This document shows positions 15,245 through 28,189 of a stretch of 64,000 bases of DNA, piece after piece. Below the pieces are notes generated by a model that ran no database searches, had not been told where the DNA came from, and saw only the letters and a list, made by a program, of their open reading frames with translations. A program made the translations under genes and the position numbers. The DNA is taken from contig JAACJO010000001.1 in assembly GCA_013368445.1 (NCBI GenBank), positions 806,001 to 870,000 of the forward strand. The letters are read 5' to 3'. Origin of the DNA: Leucocoprinus leucothites (Eukaryota; Basidiomycota; Agaricomycetes; Agaricales; Agaricaceae). The stretch's first letter is position 1; the number at the start of each line of letters is the position of its first letter.

Positions 15245-16882
15245 ATGACTATTCAAACCCAGCCACCGCCAGTCCCTCACTTTGTTCACGCAGCACCAAC
15301 AAAAGAAGAGCGTACGTCTGTCTTGGAATGAGACTGCCTTCATGTTATTGATGCTGCGAATTATAGTTGACTGGGCAAACTTGGCTGCTATTGATTTATC
15401 CAAAGCAAGCACTCCCGAGGGCCGTAAGGGCCTCGTCAAGCAGGTTCACGATGCTATTAAGAATGACGGCTTCCTATTTGTCGTCAATCACGGTGTGAAG
15501 CCTGAGCAGGTTAGCCCCGCAAGCTAGGTATCCCAGACATCTCAATGACCAGCCTCAGATTAGTCGGATGTTTGATCTCTCGAACTATGCCAGTGAAAAA
15601 GTAAGTGATGAGGAGAAACGAAAGTACGAAGGTCGCATGAGGGAGACAGGAACCTACCGTGGGTACAAGCTACGCAAATTCTGGGTGGGTCATCCGATCT
15701 CGTGTGAGATATAACATTGATTTTTCAATAATAGCATATCGTTGGGGGAGTTCGAGACCAAATTGAGCAATATAATAGTGTGTGATTACTTGCGGTCAGG
15801 GGATAATTACTCATAAGTTTTACAGTGAATTTCCGAGAAGTTCTTGATGGCGACCACCCTGCGCCATTGAGGCCATTCCTGCCTGAAATTGATGCATTTA
15901 CAAGACAAATTCATTCCGATATCATCAATACGCTTCTTCGGTCCGTATATGCACCTGAGCGGTTCCATTTGCAAAGGCTGAAGTAGAGACAGTCTCATGG
16001 CGCTGAGCTTGGAACTGGATGAGGAGTATTTCATCCAGACACATGATTTTTCCGCCAACGCCGAAACCTTCCGTAAGCACTTTATCAATGAAACCTCATA
16101 AAGGAATAGAGGACACTGATAGCTTCCTCATACAGTTCGCTTTGTGAAGTAGTGGGTTGGGCTTCAATAGCTGTCACCGACTGTAATGAAATAACTAATG
16201 TCCAACAGCTTCCCACGTCCCCAAGAAGAGGAGGAGAAGGCTGGGGGCGTTTGGTTGAAGGGACATACTGGTAAACATACCTTCGAGTTTACCCTCTAAC
16301 GCACTCACACCTACACTGATGGACAGATTTTATGACCTTGACGCTCTTATTCAGTCAACCCGTATCTGCACTCCAGATTCTGACCAAGGCTGGCGAATGG
16401 AAATGGGTCAGGCATGTTGAGAACGGTGTTGTAAGCTATTTCTCAACTCTCGTGGACTGTGAAATTAAGGCACATATAGCTCGTTAACATCGGTGAAGCC
16501 GTCGAGTTTTTAACGGGCGGATATTACAAGCCAACTATTCACAGGTGAGATCAGGTATTATATCGTGCTTTAAATTTTGACCTAAAGTGCTCGAAGAGTG
16601 CGCCAACCACCTCAAGACCAACAGAACATAGACCGAGTCGGGCTTTTGTATTTTTGCAGTGCACATGACGATGTGGTATTTAAGCCCATTGCAGAGAGTC
16701 CCGTTTTACAGAGGGCTGGGATGTCGGAAAGTCGTATACTCGACGGTAATTGCCCGACCGCAGGGGAGTATGGTAAAGCTAGGGTCATGGCATATGGTGG
16801 CACCCAGCCCCTCAAACAGGGCGCACAAAAGGGTGTTGATGAAGAAGTTGTTGGGGGCATTCTGCTTCGTCATTACAATTGA
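15245..16882 (+). CDS. 2-oxoglutarate/Fe(II)-dependent dioxygenase (isopenicillin N synthase-like fold)
   Basis: Predicted oxygenase using 2-oxoglutarate, O2 and Fe(II). Exons join from MTIQTQPPPVPHFVHAAP at 15245 through LDWANLAAIDLSKAS, DAIKNDGFLFVVNHGVKPEQ and LMALSLELDEEYF to a C-terminal core. The iron ligands are visible: HTD (in LKGHTDFMTLTLLFSQPV, where the HTD codons are split by an intron) and the distal histidine of YYKPTIHR; the 2OG-binding arginine would be that in VRQPP or just after it. The tail ending EEVVGGILLRHYN is typical of the basidiomycete subfamily. About nine introns, all with usable GT-AG sites. Two in-frame stops in the raw sequence (near 15985 and 16150) fall inside introns. 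The substrate cannot be assigned; members hydroxylate, desaturate or cyclise small molecules. No neighbouring backbone enzyme suggests a metabolite cluster. Confidence 0.9.
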
Positions 16883-17699
16883 TTGGGCAGATGCGTAGCC
16901 TTTGACACGATCTCTATTTCTCTTGGGAGAAAACCTTCCGATGTGTACTATCAGTAACTATGTAACATAATTTCGTTCGTACTTATGAATTACAAGTGAA
17001 TGCCACTCGCAGTGACCCTTCAGCGTGTAAAATAGGCTCAATCTACTCGAAATGAATCATAGCCTGTCAAGAAGTACACCCGGTTTCATGTTCCTCAAGT
17101 TCCATCCTCACTGTGCTTCCTGTCTGTAAAGTCCCGCATGTTAGCGGCGCATATGATCGTTCCCATTCACCGCCTTCAAAATTCTTGACTTGCATTCAAC
17201 TTCAGCGAGACCTCTCATGTATTCCAATTGCTCTACAGATGTGTTGCCGTGATTCCATCCAGGGGCACCTGGAGGGAGATTGCAATTGGCATTAAAATAA
17301 CCCGGGGGCCGGAGGTTCTTTTATTTTTTGAGGATCTTTGAAAGGGCTACAAATTGTGCCTCTGCAGACTTGATACTGATGCAATGGCCCACTAATAAGT
17401 AGCCAAATAATACTTGTGAAGACTGTTATCCACTACAGCCACCCTGCGCAGTGACCTATTTCCACAAATCGGTAGACAAAAGGTTTATTTAACTTTCCGA
17501 AACAACGGATCAGGTTGTCCCATTAGTATCCTGTGCGGGTGATCAACACAGCCCTGAGCGCCTGTTGAACGCCAAGGGTCACCGATTCATCACGCGCAAG
17601 CGACAGAGAGCGGGAAAGAGGGGGCCGGCTTTTCTCTCAAGGACATATGTAACCCTCTCCACAGTCACTCGTTCTAAGTTATTTCCCCCTCTGCCTCGC
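16883..17699. other. Intergenic, no gene supported
   Basis: Between the dioxygenase and the membrane-protein gene. The short frames at 17113-17295 and 17565-17780 are not supported as genes; the second overlaps the true start of the next gene in another frame. Confidence 0.4.
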
Positions 17700-18887
17700 A
17701 TGGACGCTCTCACTCCCTGTTTTACGCCGGATCCGGACATCACTGGTCTTGGAGTTGAGTTCCTCAAGCCTTATTTATGAAGACGTACTGACCCTTAAAT
17801 CTTTATATTCAAAACCGACTTATTTGGCTTATCGCTGGCGATGTTTATCGTCCCTTTTATTCAACGTTATCTTGCATAGGTCCGCATTAACCTCTATGCT
17901 TCCAGCTTAATTTTTGCAGTCCTACCCGAGACACCACTCACACTCCCCCTCATCGATGTCTGCCGTGCAAATGCCTCCATGAGCGGGTTTGCATTGCTCG
18001 TGACTGCGATCGTACGAACAGCACAACACAAGCTTACACTGTATCATGCGATCTTTGTACTCCACATGCTCTTTTTCCTAGGCATTGGCCTCTTCCCAAT
18101 CGGTAAGTCGCCAGTTGAGTCATCGGCACAAGATACCTAGCTTATCCACTCAAGGTCAATACAAGCCTACATCGATGCGGAAACTCTGGACTCAACTCGT
18201 TGCGCTCTGTATCGCGTTCATGTTCCAGGGCTGGGCAGTATATATCTGGGCCCATGCCCCCGAATTTGGGGCCGAGGCACTTGTAGATTCTGCAGACGTG
18301 GTAAGGTGCAATGCATCCATCAGATATATCTTTGTATTTGTACCTGTATCCGCAACGGCTCTTTGGCTGAGGATATTGTGGATGATAGTCCTCTCGCTGG
18401 AAGTTTTAGGACTATTGGTTCATCTCTTATTGCTCCTAAGCATATTCGTAGCCCGGCGCACGGCACAAATAGAAGCCCACCCCATTCAGCACCATGCCTC
18501 TCGCTTTAGACCCTCCCAGATACCGCTGATCCTGTAAGACTTCTCTCTTCTCATAAGCAGTGAAACTGACTCCATAATAGTTCCTATATCTATGCCATCA
18601 TCATGCTTGAGCTATATGTAAGTCAGCTTGACAAAGCTCATGAAGTCGTCCTGCTAACAATACAATTGACCCAGATTGTGAGGAATGAGAAATTCCAAGC
18701 TAGCCCCGACAACCCTCCCGAGACATGGAGTTTTGGCCAGATATTGAACTTGGCCATGATTGCCAACAGTAGCAATGAAGTTGTGCACTTCCTTTTAGCT
18801 TACACACCTTCCCTGTCTTCGCGCTCCGGCTGTGAGGGGGAAGGAGCTGCTGAACTCAACGGCTTAGCAAGCGGACACTCTTCATGA
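17700..18887 (+). CDS. Uncharacterised polytopic membrane protein (PDITG-x-GVR family)
   Basis: Begins MDALTPCFTPDPDITGLGV; exons 17700-17753, 17880-18102, 18155 to about 18534, then two further exons, ending in LNGLASGHSS. The first intron is long for this window (126 nt). The PDITGLGVRI motif directly before the first membrane helix is seen in a large agaricomycete family of unknown function. Helices include FALLVTAIVRTA, IFVLHMLFFLGIGLFP, LVALCIAFMFQGWAVYIW, YIFVFVPVSATALWL and IVLSLEVLGLLVHLLLLLS, so about five or six spans. A conserved WSFGQILNLAMI segment near the end is shared with the gene at 48957-50285, which supports homology of the two. No enzymatic motif is visible and no role should be assumed. 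Confidence 0.8.
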
Positions 18888-18976
18888 TGACCTTACGATG
18901 TTCACAAAATGTTGTATATCATACCAGGGCGTATCAATTCTGGACATAAAAATACACTGCACATATACCATATATC

Positions 18977-20600
18977 CTAGGCCACCTTGATGACCACCTT
19001 GCCAACATGCTCCCCTGAATCCAGGTATTTGAACGCATCGAGAGCTTGGTCAAAGGAGAAAACCTTGGAAATAATGGGCTTGGTTTTCTCCGGGTTGGCA
19101 GTAATGAGACGGTTCATATCTCGGAATCTAAAAACCATGGTCAAGTCAATCACGAGTCGCCGACCTTTACATTCAGGAGCTACTCACTGGGCGACTGAAC
19201 CAATCAATATTCCCCTCATAACGGCAGCTTTCCCGATCGCGTTGGCAATGAAATTAGCATCATTCCGAGCCGCATCCTATATCATTTCACGATCAAAAAA
19301 TCAGAAAGTGCCTGGAGATAAATTTTAGGGAAGACTGAACCTGTGAGACAAAGCCAATGATGTTTATACATCCCCCGATACGAACCGAGTTCATACTGCG
19401 ACCAAGTGTCCCTTGACCTCCAACCTAATATTTTTAACTTCAGTTCTCGCTCAGCGCTCGATATATCAGGCATGTTAAACTGACCTCAATAACATGGTCG
19501 ACACCAACTCCATTCGTCTGTACCGTACGTAAGTTCAAAAGTTCCTTAGAGATGAAACCTTGGTACCCACGATCTTCAACACTTCTTCGTCCCAATTAGG
19601 AGTTTTCTTGTAGTTGATGAGGTGCTGAGCGCCAAGCTTGGCCGCGACTTCCAACTTCTCATCAGACGAAGATGTCGCAATAACCGTAGCCCCCGATGCG
19701 AGAGCGAATTGAAGACCCCAACTGTAGGTTAAATCATGAACACATGTCGGTAGCTTCCCTGCCAGAGTGAGAACACACGTAGATACGCCGCCTAGGCCAA
19801 GAGCGAGAACGTAGTCTCCAGCCTTAAGAGGAACTAGGCCCAGCAGAGCGTTGTATGCGGTCAAGGCAGCACAACTAGATCAGACATATCGATATTTCGG
19901 ACGCATGCTGCATGCAAGGTGGTGAGAACGACATACGGTAATGTGGATGCATCTTCATAGCTGTAGTGCTCGGGTACTCTGACAAGAGACTGATGAAGAC
20001 CTTAGATCGAATCTTTCGCGATATCAAGAATCGAGCACCTACATGCGTCGGGAAAGTTCGATATTGAGTCAAAACACCATGGATAGTAGCTCCAAGACTC
20101 GTCGCTTTTATCTCAGGAGTCGTATTTCCATGAATATGATCAAGAGAGAAATTAGCACAGACACGGTCGCCGATTTTCCAGTCTTTCACTCCTTCCCCGA
20201 TCGCAATAACCTCCCCAGCCATGTCTGAGCAAGGGATTACTTGGTCAAGGGCACTATGCAACGAACTTCGTCACAAGTGACCTTCATGGCGCGCTCACCA
20301 AGAGGACTCACCTACTCATATACGTCCCTTTCGTAACGAGCAAATCGCGATACTATGATTCAAGGCGTCAGAATGCGCATATACACTGGTTTCTTTGCTT
20401 ACATTGAGGGACACTGCATGGACTTTCACAAGGGCCTCGTACGCTTTGGGAGGGCTTACGGGTGCCTCTCTGACCTCAAGGTTGTCATACGAGCCAACCT
20501 GATAGGAGGTAATAGGTCAACATATTTCAAGACTGAAAGCGGATAGAGTATAGTGAACCTTGGAAAGCTGATACTGGCGAGTGGTCTTGGGAATTGTCAT
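18977..20600 (-). CDS. Zinc-type alcohol dehydrogenase-like / quinone oxidoreductase-like MDR protein (copy B)
   Basis: Medium-chain dehydrogenase/reductase; family members reduce or oxidise alcohols, aldehydes or enones with NAD(P)H. Starts MTIPKTTRQYQLSK at 20600. Landmarks: IPCSDMAGEVIAIGEGVKDW (GroES-like domain), GDYVLALGLGGVST (glycine-rich nucleotide-binding loop), ASGATVIATSSSDEKLE after the Rossmann strand, INYKKTPNWDEEVLKI, and the tail DSGEHVGKVVIKVA. The classical structural-zinc cysteine cluster is not seen, as in many zinc-independent relatives. About ten small introns, all with plausible sites; roughly 350 aa. It is the downstream member of a same-strand tandem pair with 21029-22654, similar in every exon, so it arose by local duplication. 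A TATATATAT run (20654-20662) lies about 55 bp upstream. Confidence 0.9.
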
Positions 20601-20653
20601 AGCGATCTATGTTTGTGCAATGGGAGTCTGCCCCCAAACCTAGCCCACGAGCG

Positions 20654-20662
20654 TATATATAT
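20654..20662 (-). promoter_or_regulatory. TATA-like run of MDR copy B
   Basis: TATATATAT about 55 bp upstream of the ATG at 20600 on the minus strand. The paralogous gene has a similar run upstream, which supports a promoter role. Confidence 0.45.
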
Positions 20663-21028
20663 TTGCCAGATGTTTGAGCTGAATAAGCTTGTGAATCTGA
20701 AGGCCCTACTAAGCTTACAGTCCCCAAGAGCCTTTAGAGCTCCATTGAATTACCTTAGACGTCATATGTGAAGGAAGTTTGCCGTCACTTCTGAGAACCA
20801 GACTGCTGACTGAGAATTGCCTTTGCTTGGCGTATAATTCCGGCACGATCAGCAAATGTTGCGATATTCGTCACCTTATTGGAGAGTATATTTCTGCGAG
20901 ACTGAAATAATAGGTGTAAGGGAAGCTAGGTCGTGTACCTTTGATTAAGCCACATGTACTGTTTTAAGTATCTAATTGGCTTCGTGATGGCCGTCATAAA
21001 CCGAGAGCTGAGTAAGGACGGTTGTGGA
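20663..21028. other. Intergenic between the two MDR genes
   Basis: About 370 bp between the promoter of copy B and the stop of copy A. No additional gene is supported. The short plus-strand frame starting 20553 crosses copy B and is spurious. Confidence 0.4.
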
Positions 21029-22654
21029 TCATGCTATCTTAATGACGATTTTTCCAACATGCCGCTGTGATTCGAGGTGAGCGAAAGCATCGATAACTTC
21101 ATCAAAGGAGAAGACTTTGTCGATGATGGGCTTCGTTTGGTCTGGATTAGCGATAATGAGCCTAACCATTTCCCTGAACCTGAATGTAACTTTGTTAGCT
21201 TTATTGCTCGACGAAGAAACTCCAAATAGACACACTGTTCCACAGATCCAATTTGAATGCCCCTCAGCAAAATTCCCTTCCTAATCGTCCGCCCAACAAT
21301 GCTCATATCACCTGTTCCCTGTAGAAGGGTTGAATCACCGTATGGCAATCACTAAGAGAAGATATCCACCTTTGAAACGAAGCCTATGACATGCACGTAT
21401 CCAGCCATCCTTACGGAGTTAATACTCCGAGAAAGAGTCCCATCGCCGCCCACCTAAGTGCAGGTGTGGATTAGCTCTGACTTTCGGCGCTCACAACGGG
21501 CTTACCTCGAGGACATGATCGACACCAACTCCGTTCGTCTAGTTACAAACCAGGAATCAGGTGAGCTCACCTCTGACCGCAGAGGTAAAAACAATAGCTA
21601 CTAACAATTTTCAGAACTTCTTCGTCCCACTCTGGGGTGTTCTTATAATTGATTACATATTGAGCCCCGAGGTTTGAAGCGATCTTCAGCTTTTCATCCG
21701 AGGAAGAAGTCACAATAACAATGGCACCTGATGCCAAAGCAAATTGGAGACCAAAACTGAATAGTTTACATTGAGCATGACCGTTGCATAGCATATCAGA
21801 GTACGCACATGGACACCCCTCCAGTTCCAAGTAGAAGAACATAGTCGCCAGCCTTAACTCGTCGAGGTCCATTGAGAGCGTTGTATGCAGTCAATGCTGC
21901 ACACCTATTGTTTCATCAGTCGTTAGATGAGAGGGGGGATGGTTAGTCGAACGTACGGCAAAGTTGACGCTTCCTCGTAACTCCAGGAATCAGGAAATTT
22001 GACAAGTGACTATTAAGGACCAGTTAAGGACCAGTCAAAAGCGATCATCACAAGATAAGATCTGAGGCTCACATGAGATGCGAAAGCGCGGTACTGAGTG
22101 AGAGTACCATGTGCTTGCCCTCCCATTGACGACTGCTGGATCTCATAGTTGGTGTCGCCATAAACATGATCGGCCACAAAATTTGCGCAGACGCGGTCGC
22201 CGACTTTCCATTCCTTCACGCCTTCCCCTAAAGCAACAACTTCTCCAGCCATATCTGAACATGGAACCAGATTGTCTGGGGTTCTGCGGGAAAAAAAGAG
22301 CTCGCTTAATCGGGATAACTTGGATCATTAAAAATACGTTTACTTACTGCACGCCAGTTTGAGCATAAAAGCCAGAGGCAACGGCATAATCGCGAAACTG
22401 GTAATTGGCCCTAGTTAATTTCACAGCCGAGCTATAATCCTATAGGGCTCACATTGAGCGATACCGCACGAACTTTGACCAAGACTTCGTGAGGCCTTGG
22501 AGGATTTACTGGTCTTTCATTGACGACGAGATTTTTGTAAGAGCCGAACTGAAGAAAAAGGGAAAGCGAGGTCAGGATACACATTCAACATACAAAGAGC
22601 TTTTGAACATACTGAGGGAAGGGAATATTCACGGGTAATCTGAGGTAAAGACAT
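21029..22654 (-). CDS. Zinc-type alcohol dehydrogenase-like / quinone oxidoreductase-like MDR protein (copy A)
   Basis: Paralog of the adjacent 18977-20600 gene. Starts MSLPQITREYSLP at 22654 and ends HVGKIVIKIA. Landmarks in order: FGSYKNLVVNERPVNPPRP, VPCSDMAGEVVALGEGVKEW, GDRVCANFVADHVYGD, GDYVLLLGTGGVSM (nucleotide-binding glycines), ASGAIVIVTSSSDEKLK, INYKNTPEWDEEVLKIV, GDMSIVGRTIRKGILLRGIQ and VFSFDEVIDAFAHLES. About ten introns with the same exon pattern as copy B. No active-site zinc cysteine cluster is apparent. No break is visible. Substrate unknown. A TATATATA run (22749-22756) lies about 95 bp upstream of the ATG. Confidence 0.9.
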
Positions 22655-22748
22655 TGTCGCGGTGCAAACAATTAACTCTTCTTATACAGTGGTTGGATTT
22701 GGATGTAGTGTAGAGAACGGGGTTGACAGCTTGACACGAACATATGCA

Positions 22749-22756
22749 TATATATA
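22749..22756 (-). promoter_or_regulatory. TATA-like run of MDR copy A
   Basis: TATATATA about 95 bp upstream of the ATG at 22654. It matches in kind the run in front of copy B. Confidence 0.45.
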
Positions 22757-23493
22757 CTCGAAGACCATGAGTTGTATCGACTCAGCAGACTTCGAGAAGA
22801 GGCTGTCGGTTGCAACGGGTAGTTGAAGCACATTTGATGACCTACGTCGGATGTGAGTACCCGGCACCGTCCACTGTGCAGAGATCAATGTTTATCCGCC
22901 ACGACATGTATTATTGGCAACAGGCTTACCAGATAAACATCGTCTCTTTGTCATATATAGACAAATGGCACCCACGTCAAGAGCGACAGCCACGGGTCAA
23001 GAGGTCGATTGAGACTTGAGGATTATTATGCTAGCTAGTTTGTTTCTGGTCGTGGGCGGTTTTGGGGGGCCTTGAGTACCCTGCTTGGGCTCTATTCCAG
23101 TACGCATTATGATACTAAGAAATACTTCATATCATACTGCGCATGTGCTGATTCAAGGAAAAGAAGAAGGAAAAGAATCCTGGGGTAGTGATAGTGGTCA
23201 ATGGTTAAGATCTTGAAAAGTGACATCGCGTCAAATTTCTCCGCAAACCTGTAGTGCTTTGTTTGTCATTATGGGCAGCAGAGGCGACGGTTACGACAGC
23301 ATACCGTGATATTAAGCGAAACACTGTACTATACGAATACTTATATATTCTATCCAGATGTAATATAAAACCGATGCAAGCCAAGTCCGAATCAGTCCGT
23401 GGTGCGTAGCAAGATGGTTGATCAACCCTTTATAGCAGTGATACTGAGAGCTATCGGCACGTCAGAGAAACATTGCCTCGACAATTTCAGCGA
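22757..23493. other. Intergenic, MDR copy A promoter and lipin 3' region
   Basis: No gene supported. The frame at 22810-23019 shows no resemblance to a family. Confidence 0.4.
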
Positions 23494-26400
23494 TCACAAG
23501 AAAGGTATCTTCTTCATCTCTGTCGCAGCCAGCAAGACTTCGTCTATGGCCATCTCCTCATCCAACTCTCCGTCATAAGTTCCATCGTCATCATACCCCT
23601 CCCCTCCATCCTCATCATCATACTCATCTCCATCCCCATGATGCTCCTCATCCTCCCAATGTCCATCCTCCTCGTCTTCATCATCTATACCAAAATGCAA
23701 ATCATCCAAACTCCCAGGCATACTTGTCATACTCCGTCTTCTCGATCTCCTATCCCTTCCACCAACATGATGGTCATCATCAGCCTCGCTCTCCGAGTCC
23801 GAATCGACGGCATCGGAATATCTAGAAGCAGAGCTCGGACTAACGCTTCTCCTTAGCCCACTAACCAGCCTCTCAAACGAGGACATTTGTTGCAGGTCGG
23901 AATCACGGTTAAACTCGGGAACTTGACCGTTTGTTTTTAGACCTGGATGTTCTTCAATTGGTTCGTTCGGAGGACTGGTAATACTATTGGCTCGAGAACC
24001 CATCAATCGGAAATTCCGGAGCTTCGCAAGCGTGCTTTGATTTGAAGTATCGGAACGCGCACTAAGCGTCGGCGAGGGAGGGGTTAGAGCTGGTAGAGGG
24101 TGATCCGAAACAGGGACCTTCCAGTAATTGAAGTCCGTGTATTCCGGTGTCCACTTCTTGTGAATAGGAGGGAACATTTGATCAACAAGGTCGGTCATAT
24201 GTATATACCTGAGCTCAGTGTTAGCATTAGGCTATGTTGGTAACAAGAGGGGACATACGAAGACTTATAACCAGCCAATTCAAGCAGCTCCATCTTTACC
24301 TCTCCGCTTGAATCGATCGTGAAGATCCTGGCACTAGGCACATTAACGGTCCGATATGATAGTGCATCCGTGATCCGGTTTCCAAAACCACCGTAGAAGG
24401 GATTCTTCGCATGCTCTCCGAACAACCGCTGGATATCGCGCAAGCAGGCCATCTTGAACACCTGCGGTTTCCGCATAATGACCTCCCTAGGAACCACCGC
24501 TTAGTACACATAACAAAACGGGCGAATTAGCGGGTTTCATACCTATGCAAAGACGCCATAAGTCGGTCTGGGCTCATAATTACTGGACCTTCGGGAAGCT
24601 GATAGTCGTTCTGCTTGATCCCCTTGAGGTACCCTCTGGTCGCATCCGCTTGACCTATTGCACGCGAGGTCAGATACATAATTTTGTATCCATTTCTCAC
24701 AATGTCGGTGTAGAGCTTAGCCACGCCAACGTGCGTCCAGTCACGTCCAATCATGGCAAATACATGCCCGAGACCATCGGATCTAGTAGTAACACGAGTA
24801 TGAGCCCACGTGTACGTTTAAAGCCGTACGAAAGGCGTACTTGGTAATTGTTCCGTCAATGTCAGAAATCACAACCAGGTCCGTGTACTCCCACACAAAA
24901 ATGCGCGCAGTACAAGCAATAATACCAGACGAAATCGAGAACGTGATCGTATTCGCTCCTGGCTTAAGATCCAGTATTTTCTAGAACAAGCAATATCACT
25001 TTCAATCTGCGATAACAGAAAAATTTGATGAGGACGTACAAGTTGATCAGAAGTCAGCCTCAGTGTCTTTGCAAATTTTTTCGGGGGTTTCCTTTCCGGT
25101 GCTTCCTGTGGTGGATAGGGAGGACTTATTGGACGTGGCGCTTCAGGTCTCGCTGGAGCTTCATCCGGCGCCGAAGGCAAAGCAGGTGCAGTCGCTGATT
25201 CCAGCTTGGCAACTTTCTCCACCGTCAAGTCTTTGAGGACTTCGTCATCCAGTACGAGCCTAGATGATGGGGTTAAAGCCGTCGGCTAGACACCAGCCCA
25301 TTAGTGTGATCGTTCAGACACAAAAGATGAACAACACACAGCACCAGCAGGTAGAGGGGCACTCGACGCAGGCCTGAGAACAGGTCTCTCCCCAGCAGGT
25401 ACACCTCTACCGGGTTCAGTGTCATCCCCTCGACTCCGGTTCCACCATTGGGACCACGATAACGATGCAGGTTTCTGTTCTGACTCAAGCTTGGCATGTT
25501 CAGCCTCAGCAGCTGCAGTCTGCTCCGCTGTTGGAGGCTCGGACTTGGATCTCCCATGGCGCGAATCATTCGTTGGCTCATCCTCTTCGATCGACTTCTT
25601 GTCGGAGTGGGGATATAGTGTATTCATCCTCCAGATGGCGAGAGCGCTGAATAGTGTAGGATGATCATGCCGTGTCAGGTATCGGCTGTCAGTCCATCTT
25701 ATGACGAGTGTTGGGTCATCGACGACATGTTCGTCTTGCATAAATTCCGGAAATGTGATCTTGCCTTCTTCGAATCGAACGACAATTTCATCATAGCCGG
25801 GAAGTAGAAAAGAGTCTTCCCTTCCCTTTCCCTTGACATCTGACGGTTGCTGAGAGACCAAGCTCAACTTGAAGTCAAGCGAGTGGTTCTCAATCGTTAC
25901 AACAAAGGTTCTATCATCTCCTTCCTTGGCCGAAAGTCTCCCACTGGCACTTAGGACTATATCTTCATTGGATGCTTCAGCCTGTAAGAGCTCGTCAAAA
26001 TGTCTTGTTTTGCCCTTCCAAGGGATTCCAGCATCGAGTCTCCCGCCCTTTCCAAAGGTAGTCTTCACAGGGGATGGTGTAGGGAATGCACCCCACTCCC
26101 AAGAATATTCTTGTACACCAGGTGACGGTGAGGCAAGATGTGGCGACTTCAACCCATCGCCACTCTTCTTTTTCGAGCTAGACGGAGTGGCGTCATTGTT
26201 ATCGTCGTATATGAACTCGGCGTCGGTAGGTGGCCGGATGTGGTCCTCTAGCTCTGGGGGAGGTTCGGATGTAGCACGTAATCGATGAGGAGTGTGTAGT
26301 GACGAAGGCTCTAGCGGTTCAGTTTCAGAATCGGTGTCAGAAGGCGATGAGTTGTGGGTGGAATGTATCGCAGATTGTGTTCCTTGTAATGGGATTTTAG

Positions 26401-27517
26401 ATGGTGAAAGTCGTGAGGAAGCTAGGTCGAAGAGTGAGGAAAGGGCGAGAAATGACTAAATTAACCGTACGTTTGCGTAAGGAAGGAAACTGAACTTTTT
26501 CAGAGTCAGACGAACGGACAGTCTGGTCTGATGCATCTTTGACATGTGCATGATAGCCTTCAATGTCAAGGGCGATATCTAAGATAGGGGAGTAAGCCAG
26601 GTTCGCCCCTAACCGGTGAATAGGGATTCCTAACCGTGATGGTACTCCACATCTGGAGATTTGGCTTCTTTACCTAAGTTCCTCAAGGCTTCATCTACCC
26701 TCTTGTCCTGCTCGTCTAAGTCCGGCGTATGACTGCGTGAAATTGGTGGAGAGGGTAAGCTCGGTTGAGAGCTAGATGCTTCATCTACTGGACGCCGTCT
26801 AATCGTACTCCGAGACGCAGAGTGGCGAAGGAAGGAGGGTTGGTGAAATTCCTGCTTCGGTGTTAGGTTAACATCGCGCAGTGGCTCTTCCTTGTGTCCT
26901 CCTTCTCGAGCTTCACCATTCCCAGCATCCAGATCTAGAAACTCTGGTTCTTGGGACTGGGATAGAGCTTCCTGCTCAGGCGTCTCGCTTGGCGCAAGTT
27001 CCGGTAATTTGTCGGAATCGTCTGCGTCATACGAAGATTGATCCTCTTTTGCACCGAAGCGGCCGGTAGCAGCGTCTGCCTGAGCGCCTGCAGCTTCCTC
27101 TTCAGGCCTTGTGGGGTGTAGAATGGGAGATGTAATAAGATCCGCTGGAACATCCTCATCTGTCTCGAACACGAAGAACGCCTCGCCTGCATCACCAATC
27201 TTCATGGAAAATGGTATTTGCTGACCATTAACTGACACATTTACCTATAAGATCGTATGAGTGGTAAGTGGAAGTAGCGGGGAAGACCAGAGAGTAAATG
27301 GAGGTACCTGCTTGTCACTCGGCCTCAACACTTGCCATTTTCCAAACCGGACATGAAAAGGTGAGCACGCGAGCTCAGTCGCTCCATTGCTACCAGGTCG
27401 CTTGATAACGATGACGTCGATTGCACCAGTGAGGGTGGAAGGATTAATTGGCGGGAGCTCCTTGTAGTATTGATATGGTGCACTTATGGCGTTCACCGCC
27501 CCACGAATATAATTCAT
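23494..27517 (-). CDS. PAH1: Lipin / PAH1-type phosphatidate phosphatase
   Basis: Dephosphorylates phosphatidic acid to diacylglycerol at the ER/nuclear membrane, setting the balance between phospholipid and triacylglycerol. The start at 27517 gives the N-LIP domain [18 protein letters not shown]..., continuing [36 protein letters not shown] across an intron. Then come a long Ser/Pro/acidic linker; the fungal mid-region [12 protein letters not shown]; the catalytic HAD motif [12 protein letters not shown] (DxDxT, near 24850-24885, split by an intron at its end); and the LNS2 parts [51 protein letters not shown] and [18 protein letters not shown]. The C-terminal tail is very acidic (Glu/Asp/Gly runs). 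Around 1,200 aa, seven or so introns, no break. Regulation in yeasts is by phosphorylation of linker Ser/Thr-Pro sites; many such sites are present here. Confidence 0.95.
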
Positions 27518-28189
27518 GGGTCAGATTATGGTCGAGGGAGGAGTAGATGAAGGCTAGCGGTCGATGAGTTATTTGAGGTGATCATGCTCCGCGTCCACAC
27601 GTGCAAATAACGTACTCGTTCCGTCGCCCACATTATACATGTGATTCATTTATTCTCTTCCACGTTTGCCCTCAACCTGAGTTACGGGTTCACTGGAGCC
27701 CGTCTAGCAGCCGCAGTACACTCGCCTATCGCTGAAACCATCATCGAAGTTCCTCGAATCGACGCGACCCGGCTTCACGATCTCCGGTTGTTGGCACATC
27801 ACATGCTACGTGGCCACGTTCCGAGGCTTCATTGAATTCGAGGGACACATTATGCCATGAAATCAACGGCGTGTATTTTAGCACACGTTTATCGAAGCAG
27901 GACAAAATCTGATTGAAATGGGCCATCAATTCTGAGGCCCGAAGAGAGGAAACGCGAAGCAGTGCAAGTGAATTCCTGGGCCAGGGTGCATTCTTCTTGG
28001 GGAAATGAGAAAGATATTATCCACCTCACCCGTCACGTCTAATTTCAGCCTTTCCTTCTACACCGGAGGTTGTGAGGAGAGTTTCAATAATGGTGCTGAA
28101 TTGGCAGCGAAGTTGTAATGATATCAGTTTCCCACGCTCATAGAATTCCACATCAGATCCAAAACAAGAAGGATCTAGCTTGTTCAACG
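27518..28189. promoter_or_regulatory. Divergent upstream region, lipin and RRP42
   Basis: About 670 bp between two divergent ATGs (lipin minus, RRP42 plus), so it must contain both promoters. No clear TATA. The short plus-strand frame at 27641-27835 is not supported as a gene. Confidence 0.5.

Noticed and set aside
15960..16160. In-frame stops suggesting the dioxygenase is a pseudogene
   Set aside because: Both fall inside introns with GT-AG borders that keep the frame and restore the conserved sequence.
15245..22654. Reading the dioxygenase, membrane protein and two reductases as a secondary-metabolite cluster
   Set aside because: No polyketide synthase, NRPS, terpene synthase, P450 or dedicated regulator is adjacent.
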